A stretch of DNA of 64,000 nucleotides, from NCBI RefSeq assembly GCF_010015585.1, contig NW_022985071.1, positions 1,162,022-1,226,021 of the forward strand, given 5' to 3'. The translations under genes and the position numbers were made by a program. Positions 1 through 12,498 of this stretch are shown piece after piece. Positions within the stretch are counted from its first letter, which is position 1; every line of letters starts with the position of its first letter. The notes under the pieces are model-generated. The model was not told where the DNA came from, searched no databases, and worked only from the letters and a program-made list of their open reading frames with translations. The stretch comes from Eremomyces bilateralis CBS 781.70. Taxonomy: Eukaryota > Ascomycota > Dothideomycetes > Eremomycetales > Eremomycetaceae.

Positions 1-3000
1 AGGATCTGCAGCACCAACTATTGAAAGCGCAAGCCCAGGCACAATCGGCGGAGGATCCCTCGACGTCCTCGCATACGCAGATCGACTTGTTCAACCAATT
101 CTTGGAACGGCCGATCGAGTCGTCTCGCAAGGATTACAGGGACTTGATCATGTCAAACAACGTCTCGGTGTATGAGTTCAGATGTTATATTTTCGCTCGA
201 CAGATGGCTCTACTTCTTCGGATGGGCAAAACAACCACATCTTCAGCCGGGCCTGAGACCGATGATCTTATAATTTTAGCAGAGCTTTGCCGAAGGGCCG
301 TGGCGTTCATCACAAACCTCGCCAGAATTGTGAGAGCAGACCTCTTGACAGGGTAAGTCAATGGAATCTCCCGTGAAGTTCTCGCCGCTAACAGTTGGAT
401 TAGATCCGAGTCGATCCCAAACTCTAGGTCGTCTGTGGAAGGACTTGTTGAGCATCTTACGGCATCTTGGATCCATGCAACCGCATCCCAAATACTCGCC
501 GTAACTGGGAGCTCAGCCTTGCCATTTACATTGAACAACTCCTTACCGACAAATCCGCCAATGGACGGGAAGTCTAACCCTTCCGAAGCGAGAACAGCAG
601 TGCATCCTTCACGGGCGAGCTCGCTCGTCCATCGCCGCTCGTCCGCACAATTTTCCGGCGGGGAGCCACCATATGCTTCCACACCAGCAACTAGTCAAGT
701 GATATTTGATCAGCAGCAATCACTTCAGACATCCGCACCAAGAATTCCTGCTAGAGGCCCCGAGGGACTCAAATCAGGTCTGGAAGACTACTCTGCATCT
801 CGAGGAGAGCTAGTTCTCTTGCAACGTCGCACACTTGAGGAAATTGGAGAGAACAAGGATTGGTTTGTCGGGTGGAGATCTAAACTTCTCAACCAGGGCA
901 GGTCATTGGACGATGTCGACCTTGATGACGATAGTCAACAGGACGAGAAATCGATCAAAAGCACTGATCAAGGGATCGGGCTCGCTGGGTTATATTTTCC
1001 CTCACTGGCGAAGGCTATGCGGTCACTTTCAGACTTCCGAGAGTTGTATGAGAGTCTCAGCTATTACTCGCTGAAACACTTCCACACCGCTGCTCGCGTT
1101 CAGTCTGCGGAACGGATCATGGGTGATTTGGCGATACTGAAATTTGAACTGGGTGACTATGCTGGTGCGGCAGTCTACTTCAGCAGAGCAAGCCCATTAT
1201 ACGCACAGTCGAGGTGGGGATTTGTTGAAACAGCGATGCTAAAGTTGCATGTCCAATGCTTAAAGAAGCTCCATCGAAAAGATGAGTATATCAGGGTCCT
1301 CTTCCGTCTCCTTGCAAAGGCTGCCGCCTCTGAGAAAGCTCGCTTGCTCCCTCGACCTAAGCTCAAGCCACACACCTCGAGTTTGGACAATGCGGAGGTC
1401 GTTGCTAGCACGATCCAAGCGACATGGCTTGATGATGACTTGGTCGATACGCAAGGCTATTTGGCTGAGCTTGTCTCCTTTTCAGATGAGCTTCCATATG
1501 ATGTCACCGTTCCCATGGCACATTATTTTGCAGATATCACGGTAATACCAACCATACGACACTTCGAAGACAAGGACGGGTTCGAGCTGCAAGTACGGGT
1601 TCGACACGTTCTCTCCGATGATGTGTCTATTCAAGAGGCCAAAGTTTTATTAAAAGCTTCAGGCCAACGGCAAGTTCCAGACATCTGGCTGACCAGTCGA
1701 CAACCAACCACTGTCCGGAAAGGCCTTCAATCGATAATGGTTGAATCGCATATCAATACATTTGGAGACTATACCATTGATCAGGTATTGCTGAAGTCGA
1801 ATAAGGTTGTCTTTGTGCATGAAACGGGCAGCAAAGAATCCGCATCCGCGCCTTTGGATCCGCCACTATCAACATCTGGCCATTTACATTCATCCAGGAG
1901 ACTCCGAGTTCGGTCCTACGGTCACGCAGATGCATTGGACGCCAACCTATCACTCTCCGACTTCATCCATATCGACAAGACGAGAAGCATTGATCTTGCC
2001 ATTTCAACCCGGCGGAACGAAGTCTCGACTGCCGTGATTAGACTAAAGGCAGGGACAGCCGGATTGAGAATCCATACCAGCGATTGTTCGATCCTTCAAG
2101 GACCCGGCAGACTCGGCGATGTCAATCGGTCGGGGATCATTGAAGTATCCGATATTCCCTCTGGAGGTGTGACGAAGCTTAAGATCCCGTACGAGCTGGA
2201 GGCGAATCCTAAAGATATTGCTGTCTCCATGGAGATCAGTTATAACACAGCGTATGGTTTGTTCGTGTTCCAAACAGCGTCGTCCTTGCCTGTCGAGCTG
2301 CCGCTCGATGTGAATGTGCACGACATCTTCAAAGCTTCCTCCCTTTTGTCACGCTTCACGATTCGCACCGCAACCGGTATCCCGCTTCAAGTATTGAACA
2401 TCAATCTCCAGGGGTCCAAACAATACGCCGTACAGCCATCTTCCTGCAAAATCACCCCAATGATAATATTCTCCAAGGAGCCAGCATCGATCCTCTACAA
2501 AATCAAGAGGATCGATAAGGGACGTCCTGACTCTCAGCTCCTTCAAGATCACGGTGTCAAATCTTCACCCATTGTGCTCGAGGTAGACTACAGGCGCCTT
2601 GAAGAGGATATTTTTACGTTGGCGGAATCACAGTTTGAAACGGGACTTGGACAATCTGAACACGCTCGATTTGTCCGGCTTTTGTTGCCGTGGTTCTCGG
2701 AATCTTTCAAATCTAGATTAGGAAGGGCTGACTTCGACAAAATCGCCATGCTAAAGACGATCCCGCTGGGCTCTTTCGACGAGTGGAATTGGTCAGAGGT
2801 GGTTGAAGCGCTGCCTGGGGCGATGACGCGGAACATCTACGACTGGCTCGAAACATGGCATGAGGTAAGAATACCCTTTGATCTCTACAGGCTTGTTATC
2901 TAACCATTATTCTTGCAGGCTAATCCAACCATTCTGCTACCGCCTGTAAACTCACTAGGCGAGTCCGCATTGCGTACCCGCCGGATTGCCATCACCGTGA

Positions 3001-3572
3001 CGATCCCCCGGATTCCCGTGGTGTGTACGGCCACCATCGCCCTCAAGCCCAATTGCTCGGACTCTTCATCACCACTCACCTCAAACCAACCACACATCAT
3101 CCCCATCGGAGCTCCTATTTCCGCCACGGTAACCATCACTGCTACCCGCCGATGGGACCCCGCAGCGTCCCCTCTCGCCACCGACCCGATCGCCCTCGTC
3201 TTCGAACTCGACGCACACCCCGACATCTGGCTAATCGGCGGCTCGCGTCGCTGCGCCTTCACCGTGACGCCCCCTGAAACGGCGACTTTCCCGATCGTGC
3301 TCGTGGCATTACGACCCGGCCGTCTTCTCCTCCCGAGGGTGGAGGTGCGGGCGTCCGGACCGACTGACTCGCAGAGCAGGCCGGCGGGACAGGCGGACGA
3401 TGTGTCTGGAGAGCCGGAGGTGGTTGTCGAGACGGACTTTACGGGGGTAGGGGAGGCGGTAGTGGCGATACCGGATGTAGGGGCGACGACGGTCGGGGTG
3501 GGGAAGGCGGAGGGGATGCATGGCGGCGTGTTTCTAGTGGAGACGGAGTCAAGGGAGGCAGGGCTTGCGTAG
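1..3572 (+). CDS. TRS130: TRAPP II complex subunit Trs130/TRAPPC10, C-terminal part (5' truncated by window edge)
   Basis: The gene runs in from the left edge. Exons are <3-352, 404-2864 and 2919-3572; the introns are 51 nt (GTAAGT..TTAG) and 54 nt (GTAAGA..GCAG), and the phases close to give about 1,150 codons. In the family, Trs130 belongs to the TRAPP II tethering complex, which activates the Rab Ypt31/32 at the late Golgi. The visible protein has a helical repeat-like middle (for example LAILKFELGDYAGAA, typical of the alpha-solenoid) and a beta-rich C-terminal domain ending in the segment around ILLPPVNSLGESALRTRR, which I associate with the conserved Trs130/TRAPPC10 C-terminus. The last exon is strikingly GC-rich in third positions. 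The true start lies outside the window. The identification rests on remembered family features, so the subunit name is likely but not certain. Confidence 0.8.
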
Positions 3573-6500
3573 ATGACTCTGTGGGGAACTGGGGATAACG
3601 GGACGATGGTAGTGTGCATGTCAGCTGAGACGTTGCGGAGAGTTTGTGGCGGTTGATCTAGATTGGTTACATGAGTAGTTGTGCGATGTTTCGGGCACTC
3701 CGGATGGTCCCAGCTTTTAAAGCCTTATATTTGGACGTTCTATTGGTTTCTGACCATGCGGAGGCCTTATGGAAGAAGTCCCGAAGACGCAGGTAGTGAG
3801 GAGTCTTCGTGTAATGGATAGCATTGATAGTCCTATCAGATGAAGCAGGTTAGAACACATGATATCAATTGGCTATTCTCATTGTACTGATCTACTAGTA
3901 TTCACAACACAGTTTGAATATCACGGTACTCGCCATGAGGATGCGTTACAGCTCCGTTGGAAAATCCCCGTGAATGCCGTTTTATGATAGTATATATAGT
4001 CTAATAGTCTGTTACCTGTTAAGTGCGATTTCGAGCATTCCCTCCCTTTATGAAAACGGCACGGACTCACCCCCCATGTTCCAGCCCTCCCAGGGGCCAG
4101 GGATGCTTGAAAGTTTGGATAGAAGCGATCTCCACAAACAAATTGGGACTATGTTTCTGATCCGATGTCTCATCTCCAGACTCGGTGAGACTCCAATGTT
4201 GAGTGAATTAAACCATCAGGTTCAAAATCACTGGTGATCATATTAGGCACTACTCAGAGCCAGTTAAAACAACACTAGGAAGCGAGGCTGGCGAGCCAAT
4301 GTCATGAACGAATTGCGCCCAGCTGTATAGAGATTGGCATCACATGCAGATCGAAGAGGCGGAGTGACGGTTCGGCATGTTTTTACAAAGCTTGAAGTTT
4401 CGGAAGAATGGGTGTAGCTTGGTGTACCCACCCAGTAAACAGAGAGTCTGGAGTAAATACGAATGTACCAATGAGGATCCTTCCAATGCGAGTATGCGAC
4501 CCGTTTGATCCCGATCCCCGATTAGCACTTCGCTGCTACTACTATTCCCAGGACGAATCCAAACCATCCAGTTGAAAATCCGAAAGCAACCAAATTCGCT
4601 AGATACATAGTACCACGGCTCGCAGATAGATCGGTGGCGATACACACCCTAAAGTCCCTGATGGAACTTGGAGGCGTGGGGTTGCGCAAGCCACAGCGAA
4701 CAGTTCTAGAACTTGGACAATAGTTTTCCAACGATATTGCCCCTTCGGACATGATCGACACACAGTTGACAGTACTCTGCCAACACCTGGCACTCTTGAG
4801 GGTTCATGGTAGCAGTTTGAATCTAAGGCTTAATGCAGCTACGGAGAATAATAATGCATGTGAGTCGTGAGAGGTAGGACAGGTTTCGAGCCTACCCAAG
4901 ACCCTTAGCTAATGGATAATAGAGGAGCTCCTAGGAAGATGGTCGGTTGTCTTTGTCCCATGATTACAGGAGGAGCAATATTACAGACGATCCGTGGTCC
5001 ACTAGCATCTGATTGCGGCAGATCTTCCTGGCGCCACTGCATGGGTCCTAAGCACCCAAATTCGAAGGGACCAAACCCGAAGCATATGGTTGGTTTATCG
5101 CGCTAACGCGCAGGTCGACTGGTCAAGCGAGCGGATCAGCAGATGGACTCGGAGCGATCCGCAAGATTACGACTCCGTTACCGATTGCAACGTTTGGAGG
5201 GGGTTTTTTCGGAGCAGCGCAGTCCAAAGCACATGTCTCATGCCTGTCCCACGAAAACCTAACGGTCAACGGAGGGCGATACCTAGTCCTCCGTATTCAT
5301 GGATTGTTCTCAGGATACACGATGAAGGATCCTCGGTAGGTAGACGCAGTAAACAGTGAAGTTGCAAGTTGTAAGTGTAACACAGGATATTATTGTGATT
5401 TATGACTTTATGAGAAATAATGAAGGAGAAGGGCAGGAGCGGGGGTCCAAGCGAAGAAGCTAAAGAAGCTGGGCGAGGATTGAGGAAGCAAGGTTTCGCC
5501 GATTCGGTAGATTTATTGACAGGACAATTCACAGGGTGCGGTTGGGGCAGACACTAGGGGTGGGCCTCGTTTGAAGCTGACACAGATAAGTTACTGGTTA
5601 CTAGGTTGTATGTAGTAGGTACACTGTAGGTGTAAACTCAAGAGAATGGAGACGGGAGAAAGTGGAGAAGGATGGTGATATGCCGATATCAGGGGTAATG
5701 GGAGAGGAAATATGCAGGATACAAAAAGATAATGCTTAGGAAAGGGGAACCCGGGCAGATCGGAAGGAATTGATAAGAGGGAATTAAAGGGATAGAATGA
5801 TGGTTGGGTGATGGAGCGGATTCGGGATGGATTGCAACGTGTCTGATGAGAGCTCAGAGGAAGAAAGTGCAGTTAGAGTTCGAGCTCTCATGCATGTGTT
5901 GGCTGAGCTTATCCTTAAAATGGGAAAAGTCTAGCCTGGGCTTCCATGTCAGAGGGGTTGGTGCCTTGAAGCCTTACAGCCTGACACCCTACATTTGATG
6001 CCTGCTGAGCCATAGACCCCTGTCTCATCCCTGTCTCATCCCTGCATCGCCCTTCACTTTTGTTGCGACTTCGGTTCTTCGGTGGCTCGTTGAGACGCTG
6101 AACCCCCCAGATGCTGAACCCCAAGACGCCGATAATGAAACTCAGATCGGGAAATTCGACTTTGCTCGCTGCCGTGCTGCTGTACCGAACGAGTCCAATC
6201 TCATCGACGTAATGGATATTCCATGTTCAAGGCTGGCTGTCTAGATCTCAATCTGCAATCTGCAATCTCCATGTTGCTAGGTGCTTTTAATACTGCCGTA
6301 GCGTTGTTGTGCCTGGCCCCTGGGCTCCGTACCTCCCCTAAGTCCCTAATTCTGCTGGGCGCTAGCCCACCACGCTACCACAGCGAAAAAAAAAAGACCA
6401 ACCGTCGCCCCAATTTTGCCTAGCAAGTCTCAAGTTCAGTCTGTTCTCAACACAACCCACAACTCCCTCTCCCCCCCGGTTGACCGCCTCCAGGTCTCCA

Positions 6501-6848
6501 GGTGTCGAACAATTGCTCCATAGCGCAAAAGGCTCTTACAACTTAAAAGGCTCTCGTGTCCCCTTGTCGCTCGCGTTTCCTTTTTATTCCCCAGGTTAGC
6601 CCTTTGATACACTATCGTTTGCCCATCCTTGGTCATCCAGCATACCTGGATCGGTGACCGTGGCCTTAAAAAGTTCGGTGTTGCCGTCGAAATTTCCCCA
6701 ACCCCAAACCCCCCATCCATCCATCTCCATCTCTTCCCTCCGATTTCTCCACGAGGAATTTCTCTTCGAGGCGTTTGAAGCTTCGCATCGTCTATTCCGA
6801 GCTCCCTGCCACTTCACTCGAGCAATTGGCTTCGTTCGACTTAACATC
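3573..6848. other. Intergenic region with desaturase leader at its right end
   Basis: About 3.3 kb lies between the Trs130 stop and the desaturase start. No convincing gene is visible; the open frames are short, overlap on both strands and resemble no family I know. From about 5390 to 5800 the + strand is purine-rich. Short direct repeats occur at about 6020-6050 and 6240-6270. From about 6460 to 6848 the sequence turns pyrimidine-rich (CTCCCTCTCCC, CATCCATCCATC), as in fungal 5' leaders, so transcription of the desaturase probably starts in this part. Confidence 0.5.
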
Positions 6849-8392
6849 ATGGCCTCAACCACCGCCCGTCCTCGCCGCGCTGGCATCCGGAGGACCATCA
6901 CCTCCGACTCCGCTCCATCGTCCTCGGCGCCCTCCGTGACCGTCTCACCGCTCGATTCACCGCTCCAGTCATCCTCTAGCACTTCGCTGTCGTCGCTTGG
7001 CTCGGTCGACGACGTTGAAGTCAAGGCTCCGGCCGCGCTGGTCGACACGTACGGAAACAAATTCGAGATCCCGGACTACACCATCAAGCAGATCCGGGAC
7101 GCCATCCCGGCCCACTGCCTCGAACGATCGGCCCTGCGAAGCTTGGGCTACGTCGCCCGTGATATCGCTGGGCTCGCCATCACCTTCTATGTCTTCCACA
7201 ACTATGCCACCCCAGAACTCGTCCCGTCCACCGCCCTTCGAGGCGCTCTCTGGGCCGGCTATACGGTCATCCAAGGCCTGTTCGGCACCGGACTCTGGGT
7301 CCTGGCCCACGAGTGCGGCCACCAGTCTTTCTCCACCTCGAAAATCTTGAACGATACGGTTGGTTGGATCCTGCACTCTTGGCTTCTCGTGCCGTACTTC
7401 TCGTGGAAACTCTCCCATAGCAAGCACCACAAGGCCACCGGTCATATGGATCGCGACATGGTCTTCGTTCCCCGGACTCGCGAAGACCAGGCCACGAGGA
7501 TGGGCAAGATGGTCCATGAGCTGAGCGAGCTGATGGAGGAGACTCCGATCTACTCGGCGCTCATGTTGTTCGGTCAGCAAATCGGAGGCTTTCCTTTGTA
7601 CCTGCTCGCCAATGCAACGGGCCACAATTACCACGAGGGACAGGTCGAAGGCAAGGGCAAGGGAATGAAGAACGGTTTTTTGAACGGCGTGAACCATTAC
7701 CTGCCATCGAGCCCGTTGTACGAGCGCAAGGACGAGCACCTCATCTTGTTGAGCGATCTTGGGCTTGGCATCGTTCTGTCGATTGTCTTCTTCCTTGGGA
7801 AAAGGTTTGGCTGGTTTAACATTTTTGTCTGGTATATCGTCCCCTATCTCTGGGTCAACCACTGGCTTGGTAAGTCTCCTTAATCTTTCCCGGTGCTAGC
7901 AGAAACTGACCACTCCCAGTCGCCATCACCTACCTACAGCATACCGACCCCTCGCTTCCTCACTATGACGCCACCACGTGGACTTTCACTCGCGGCGCTG
8001 CCGCCACCATCGATCGTGATTTCGGCTTCATCGGACGACACATCTTCCACGGCATCATCGAAACCCACGTCCTGCACCACTACGTCAGCCTCATCCCGTT
8101 CTACAACGCCGACGAGGCCAGCGAGGCCATCAAAAAGGTCATGGGTAAGCATTACCGCAGCGACACTAAGCACGGGATGTTCGGTTTCCTGTACGCCATG
8201 TGGAAGAGCACCCGCTGGTGCCAGTGGGTCGAGCCCAACGCCGACGCTGAGGGCGAGGGCAAGGGCGTCATGTTCTTCCGGAACGTGAACGGCCACGGCG
8301 TGCGGCCGACGAAGCTGGCCCCGTCGGGCGAGACGGCACTGAAGCGACCGACGTTGGTCGTGGGATCCGAGAGCGATCATGAAGCGTCATGA
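6849..8392 (+). CDS. odeA: Delta-12 (oleate) fatty-acid desaturase, ER membrane
   Basis: Two exons, 6849-7869 and 7920-8392, are separated by a 50-nt GTAAGT intron and encode 497 residues. The junction reads NHWL/VAITYLQHTDP, the expected continuous desaturase segment. The three histidine boxes that bind the di-iron centre are present: HECGH near residues 154-158, HSKHH near 190-194 and HVLHH near 390-394. Hydrophobic spans flank them. The enzyme introduces the delta-12 double bond into oleoyl lipids to give linoleate in the ER. The start is the first in-frame ATG after the CT-rich leader; the N-terminus is Ser/Thr/Pro-rich for about 55 residues. Fungal delta-15 desaturases are close relatives, but the sequence around the third box (HYVSLIPFYNADEASEAIK) fits the delta-12 group best. 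The gene converges with the acyltransferase at 10306. Confidence 0.93.
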
Positions 8393-10305
8393 CCCGTGAC
8401 GCCCCGCCGTCCATGATCCGGGAAGAGAATGCGCACTTGCATTTCTTGTCGTTCGTTGACTATCTGATGGGCCTATTTCGCGTCTTGCATTGTTCCGGCG
8501 TTTTGCCTTTTGTGTCTAATTGCGACTCCCGTCCATCTCTTTGGAGACGATTTTGCCATTGTCTGAAGAGCGATTCCGTTCGTTTTCATGATCGGTACTT
8601 GACCGGACGTTCGGATGGTCGTGAGGCTGGACATCACTTCCGACCACGACACGCAACCGCATTGATAGACGGGGAAAGATTTTTGGAGAGTTTATAGGAG
8701 AAGATGGCATTTCGAGGTCATCGATAGTGAATGGAGACACATCGACGTCCATGAATTGCGTCGCCTGATTTCAAATATGGCATGATATGCTAGACATAGA
8801 CATGGAAAATCGAAAATCGAATCAACCCAGGAAAGCAATCTGAGTGAAGTCGGTTTCTTAATAAGAATATGAACAGAATGGCAACGAGAGCATGTAGAGT
8901 GTGACCTGGGGGAGGGGGAATAGACACAGGTTCCCATCATTCGAGCGGGGGGCGGCGGATATTCCTGCACCCGGCATCTAATCCATCATCACACCGCTGA
9001 TCAGGGGAGGCTTTGCTGTCGAAAATCCACCCCTCCGCGTATCTTCTTTTGAATTAGTATTTCCAACTTCAATGTCGACGTTAAATGCACCTATTTATCG
9101 ACTTTTTGAACAATCCCTCAGTGAACAGGTTGGCTATTCGGGGCAGTGGAGACACACATGCTCTATGAAAGAGTCGTATATTCGATTTCACTATGAAATG
9201 ACAACCTGCTTTGTTCACAATACCATCGATTATACCGTACTTAACTTACCGGACGAAACATGATCCAGGTCATAGAAATATATGTCAGACAGATCTAGAT
9301 CCGTTCATCACGATGGAGCAACCTTCCTAGGCTGTCCACCTTGTCAATAGACAATCAATCCCTGTTTCGAGACTTCACCGCCTTGAGCGGCACGTCCTAG
9401 CAGAGATTCGGGGTTGGATGATATCCTTCATTCTTTTCAGTTCTATCTAATGTCAAATGGGATTGCGGGTTATTCAACATTGTTCCCTACGTTCAACATC
9501 TCAAATGCACAGTTGAAGGTTTTGCAGGGGTATTGGCTTGCTCGTTTCTTGATTTGCCGTCTGGGTCTTTGGATATTCCGATACTGTTCAAGTCCGGTGC
9601 CCGGTCGACAGATGGTCGACTTGATTCTAGCCGATGCAAAAGAGCATTTAAATGTCCAAATCATAAGTCATTCTCTCCGGATAGCAAGCGAGACCTAGAA
9701 CAAGGGCCTGGGTCGCGAGCCCGCCTCTAGGAACAATCCTCTTCGATGCACCCGCATAACCACAGGGTCCGAAATTGGTTATGGGTGCCTAGCATTGAAG
9801 AAAGCAGGCATGAACATATCACCGATTTTTCCTTTGCTGGCCTACTTGTGAACAGATAGCATATCAAATGATGTTATATCTTCTGGCATAGATGTTGATC
9901 TAGATTGCCCCGGCCGAAATCCGCACATACCGAAGGCCACTACTAAAGCGGCACCAACGGCAGTGGCCACTGTCGATATGGTGGAGATGCTGATGCACCT
10001 CGAGCTCATACAGTTCTGACAGTGGCACAGACATGCATCGTCATCCAATGCTTCGGCGAGGCTCTCATATACGGTTTCAATGAGTGCTCAGTCACTACTT
10101 AAAGCCGTGCCTGTCCAGCTCTAAGGACTTTTCACTGGCGATAAGGCATCAGTGTATCTCTCATCATTCGCGGATGCAGTTGAGAACATTCATCATACCC
10201 CTATCAGGCGAGTAAAGACAAAGGCTCTCTGTCCTGTTTGCCGAAGACACAACCAATCAAGCCCCCAGTCAAAGTCAGGTTTCAATGATAGGCCTTCCTC
10301 CAACT
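8393..10305. other. Convergent intergenic spacer
   Basis: About 1.9 kb lies between two converging genes. No gene can be supported. One minus-strand stretch at about 9842-10120 has a coding-like character (a cysteine-rich start followed by a hydrophobic run near VATAVGAALVVAF), but it has no in-frame ATG and no splice partner I could find. Confidence 0.4.
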
Positions 10306-12498
10306 TCACCCCTTCTTGACCCTGGCAACGACGTTCTTGTCCGCTTGAATCTTGGGGATTTTGGCTTCTCGCGCTTGCTGCGCTCGATTCAGGAACTCTC
10401 GATTGGCTTTGATGGATGGAACTTCTTTCGTCTGCGAACCTTGCGACCCTGACGCCGGCTGTTTCGTTGTCGTGGTCTGTTTCTCAGGTGCGGGCGCCGA
10501 ACGTCTTGAGGTAGGAGCTTGTGGAGTTGACCGAACCTTGTTGGACTGAGCCGGAAGCCTGCCCATTGGCCTTTTGGACTGCTCGTTTTTGGCACCAGTG
10601 GACGGGGTGCTCAGCTTAGGTACCGACTTAGTGCTGGATGCTCCAGCGGATACATTTCCTCGTGCACCGGTTCTCATGTCGTTCGGTTGAGGTGCTCGGG
10701 GATGGGTGGGTATCCGTGGAGGGACGCTACTCACTGCGCTAGCCGGGCCCATTGGAAATACGCCTAGAGGGCCTGGCTGCGATGAGACATCGCTAGCAGA
10801 TACGGTGGACGGTGCTCGAGACTTCTTGGCGGCCAGAAAAGAGACGGGCCTCGACTTCGAAGCAGTTGACATGGATTGCGTTCCCGGAAGAGACGTGCCT
10901 TTTGCCGGTGCAGTTCCCGCGTGTATAGTATAGCCTGTTCGACGAATCTGTGGCTTGCCTTTCTGGGATAACGCGGGAGCACTGGCAGTCACTGGTGTCG
11001 GCCTCAGCACTGGGGTAGATGCAGCCTTCAATGGTGGAGGCGCTCCTCTTGGTTTTGGCATCAGCCCGGGAACGTTTGGGATCGACTGTTGCATCTTATC
11101 CAGGTTGTCCTTCGTCAGTTCCAGCTGCTCCTTCTTCCCCGTGGGCTTGCCGTGAGCAGCTGTGATGGCTCTTAGCATTTGTTCAAGCTCGACTGAGCCG
11201 CCGAGTGCTTTAAGGTCGGTTGCATCCTTGAGGCCTGGTTGTTGCATCGTCTCTACCAGCGCTTTGAGGTCGATCAAGTCTTTCTCAGACCCTCCATAAA
11301 ACATGAACAAGACCACTAAAAATGCAGTCAAAGGCGCGAATATCGATAGAAATTCTTCCATGTTTCCTGTTTTCACCTCCGCCTCGATAAATTTTGCCGG
11401 TTGCCGAACGATCTTGCTTCCTTGCTTCTTCTGTTCGATCAACCAGTTGTGATCAGTTGGAAACTGGTTGAACTTTTGGAAATGTTCAAGGAGATAGTCT
11501 TTCTCTCGCCATCGGTTCCGTAACCAGATATCGAACGCCGTCGAATCATCAACAGGGATGGTGGTGATTCGAAAGCGTCTCCAGTACATGTTCACACTCT
11601 TCGGCGGTCGTCCTTCCAACAATGAACCGCGAAGGGTGTATATGTCTTGGCCGTACTGGCCTTCGGGCACGCCTTCGTAGGCTATTGTGCAGTCATATAG
11701 CCATTCGGTTGACTTGCGCAAGTTTTGAACGCAGAACCTCAACCCGGTGCTCCTCGGGAGGAGCTGGTGTTTCATGTCTTGAATACCATTCTTACTTGCC
11801 CATTGCTTGCTGCGCTCCCTCGTCATGGCTGAGAGGTTGGTCCCCTCAGGGAAGATCACGAGCCACATCGGGACTTCCGGCTTGTTCAGAGGCATGAGCT
11901 GCTCTTTGAACCGGTCTTTATCATCCGCCCATTTCCGTGAGAGGAAGATGAAATTGTAAAATTGCATTCCCCATCCGATTATAGGAACGTTCTTCAACGA
12001 TTCTTTCAGGATGATATAGATGTGGCCGTGCATCTTGTTCGTGTACGCTATCCACCAGAGATAGAGCCAGTCAGTGTATAACTGGTGGTTGGACATCATC
12101 ACCAGTCGCTCAGGAAACTTGCATTGCAAGCTCCCATCATCTCTTCGGAGGAGTTGACTAGGCATACTGTTGTCGCCGCTCACCCGAACCACGGTGGGAC
12201 TCCACCACTGGGTCATTGTCGTCGCAAGCACACCAAACGACTGCTTCGTGAACGCCATGTAGGAGTTGTAAAACTCCGGATCGACTGATTTAAATGGTGC
12301 ACCGATAAACTGTGAAGCGCTGATAGCGAGAATCCCCGAGCAGAAGGTTGATGCCGCCGTGAAGGCGCGCTCAACCTGTCCTGCTTGTCCATGTGGAGTC
12401 CGTCCAGATGGATGAGGCTCAACATTTGGTTTTTTGAAGTTCAAGCCGGCATCCTCTGGTGTTGAGGGGGTAGGTTTTGGTTTTGGTTTCGGCGGCAT
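10306..12498 (-). CDS. PlsC/LPLAT-family lysophospholipid acyltransferase with long disordered C-terminal tail
   Basis: A single exon encodes 730 residues; the first ATG is at 12498 and begins MPPKPKPKP. The acyltransferase core is clear: block I NHQLYTD (H near residue 138, the H-X4-D catalytic pair) and the block III motif FPEGTNLS near residues 216-223, inside a domain that resembles yeast Cst26/Psi1 and animal LCLAT1/AGPAT5. Such enzymes move acyl chains onto lysophosphatidic acid or lysophosphatidylinositol at the ER. A hydrophobic segment (FLSIFAPLTAFLVVLFMFYGG) lies near residue 400. The last 250 or so residues are Pro/Ser/Thr/Lys-rich and probably disordered, about twice the length usual for the family. 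The exact acceptor lipid cannot be read from sequence. The gene shares a promoter with the small gene at 13165. Confidence 0.85.
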   Translation of the reverse strand: MPPKPKPKPTPSTPEDAGLNFKKPNVEPHPSGRTPHGQAGQVERAFTAASTFCSGILAISASQFIGAPFKSVDPEFYNSYMAFTKQSFGVLATTMTQWWSPTVVRVSGDNSMPSQLLRRDDGSLQCKFPERLVMMSNHQLYTDWLYLWWIAYTNKMHGHIYIILKESLKNVPIIGWGMQFYNFIFLSRKWADDKDRFKEQLMPLNKPEVPMWLVIFPEGTNLSAMTRERSKQWASKNGIQDMKHQLLPRSTGLRFCVQNLRKSTEWLYDCTIAYEGVPEGQYGQDIYTLRGSLLEGRPPKSVNMYWRRFRITTIPVDDSTAFDIWLRNRWREKDYLLEHFQKFNQFPTDHNWLIEQKKQGSKIVRQPAKFIEAEVKTGNMEEFLSIFAPLTAFLVVLFMFYGGSEKDLIDLKALVETMQQPGLKDATDLKALGGSVELEQMLRAITAAHGKPTGKKEQLELTKDNLDKMQQSIPNVPGLMPKPRGAPPPLKAASTPVLRPTPVTASAPALSQKGKPQIRRTGYTIHAGTAPAKGTSLPGTQSMSTASKSRPVSFLAAKKSRAPSTVSASDVSSQPGPLGVFPMGPASAVSSVPPRIPTHPRAPQPNDMRTGARGNVSAGASSTKSVPKLSTPSTGAKNEQSKRPMGRLPAQSNKVRSTPQAPTSRRSAPAPEKQTTTTKQPASGSQGSQTKEVPSIKANREFLNRAQQAREAKIPKIQADKNVVARVKKG

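Noticed and set aside
6969-7862. 297-codon minus-strand open frame inside the desaturase gene
   Set aside because: Antisense shadow of a strongly codon-biased desaturase exon; no family features.
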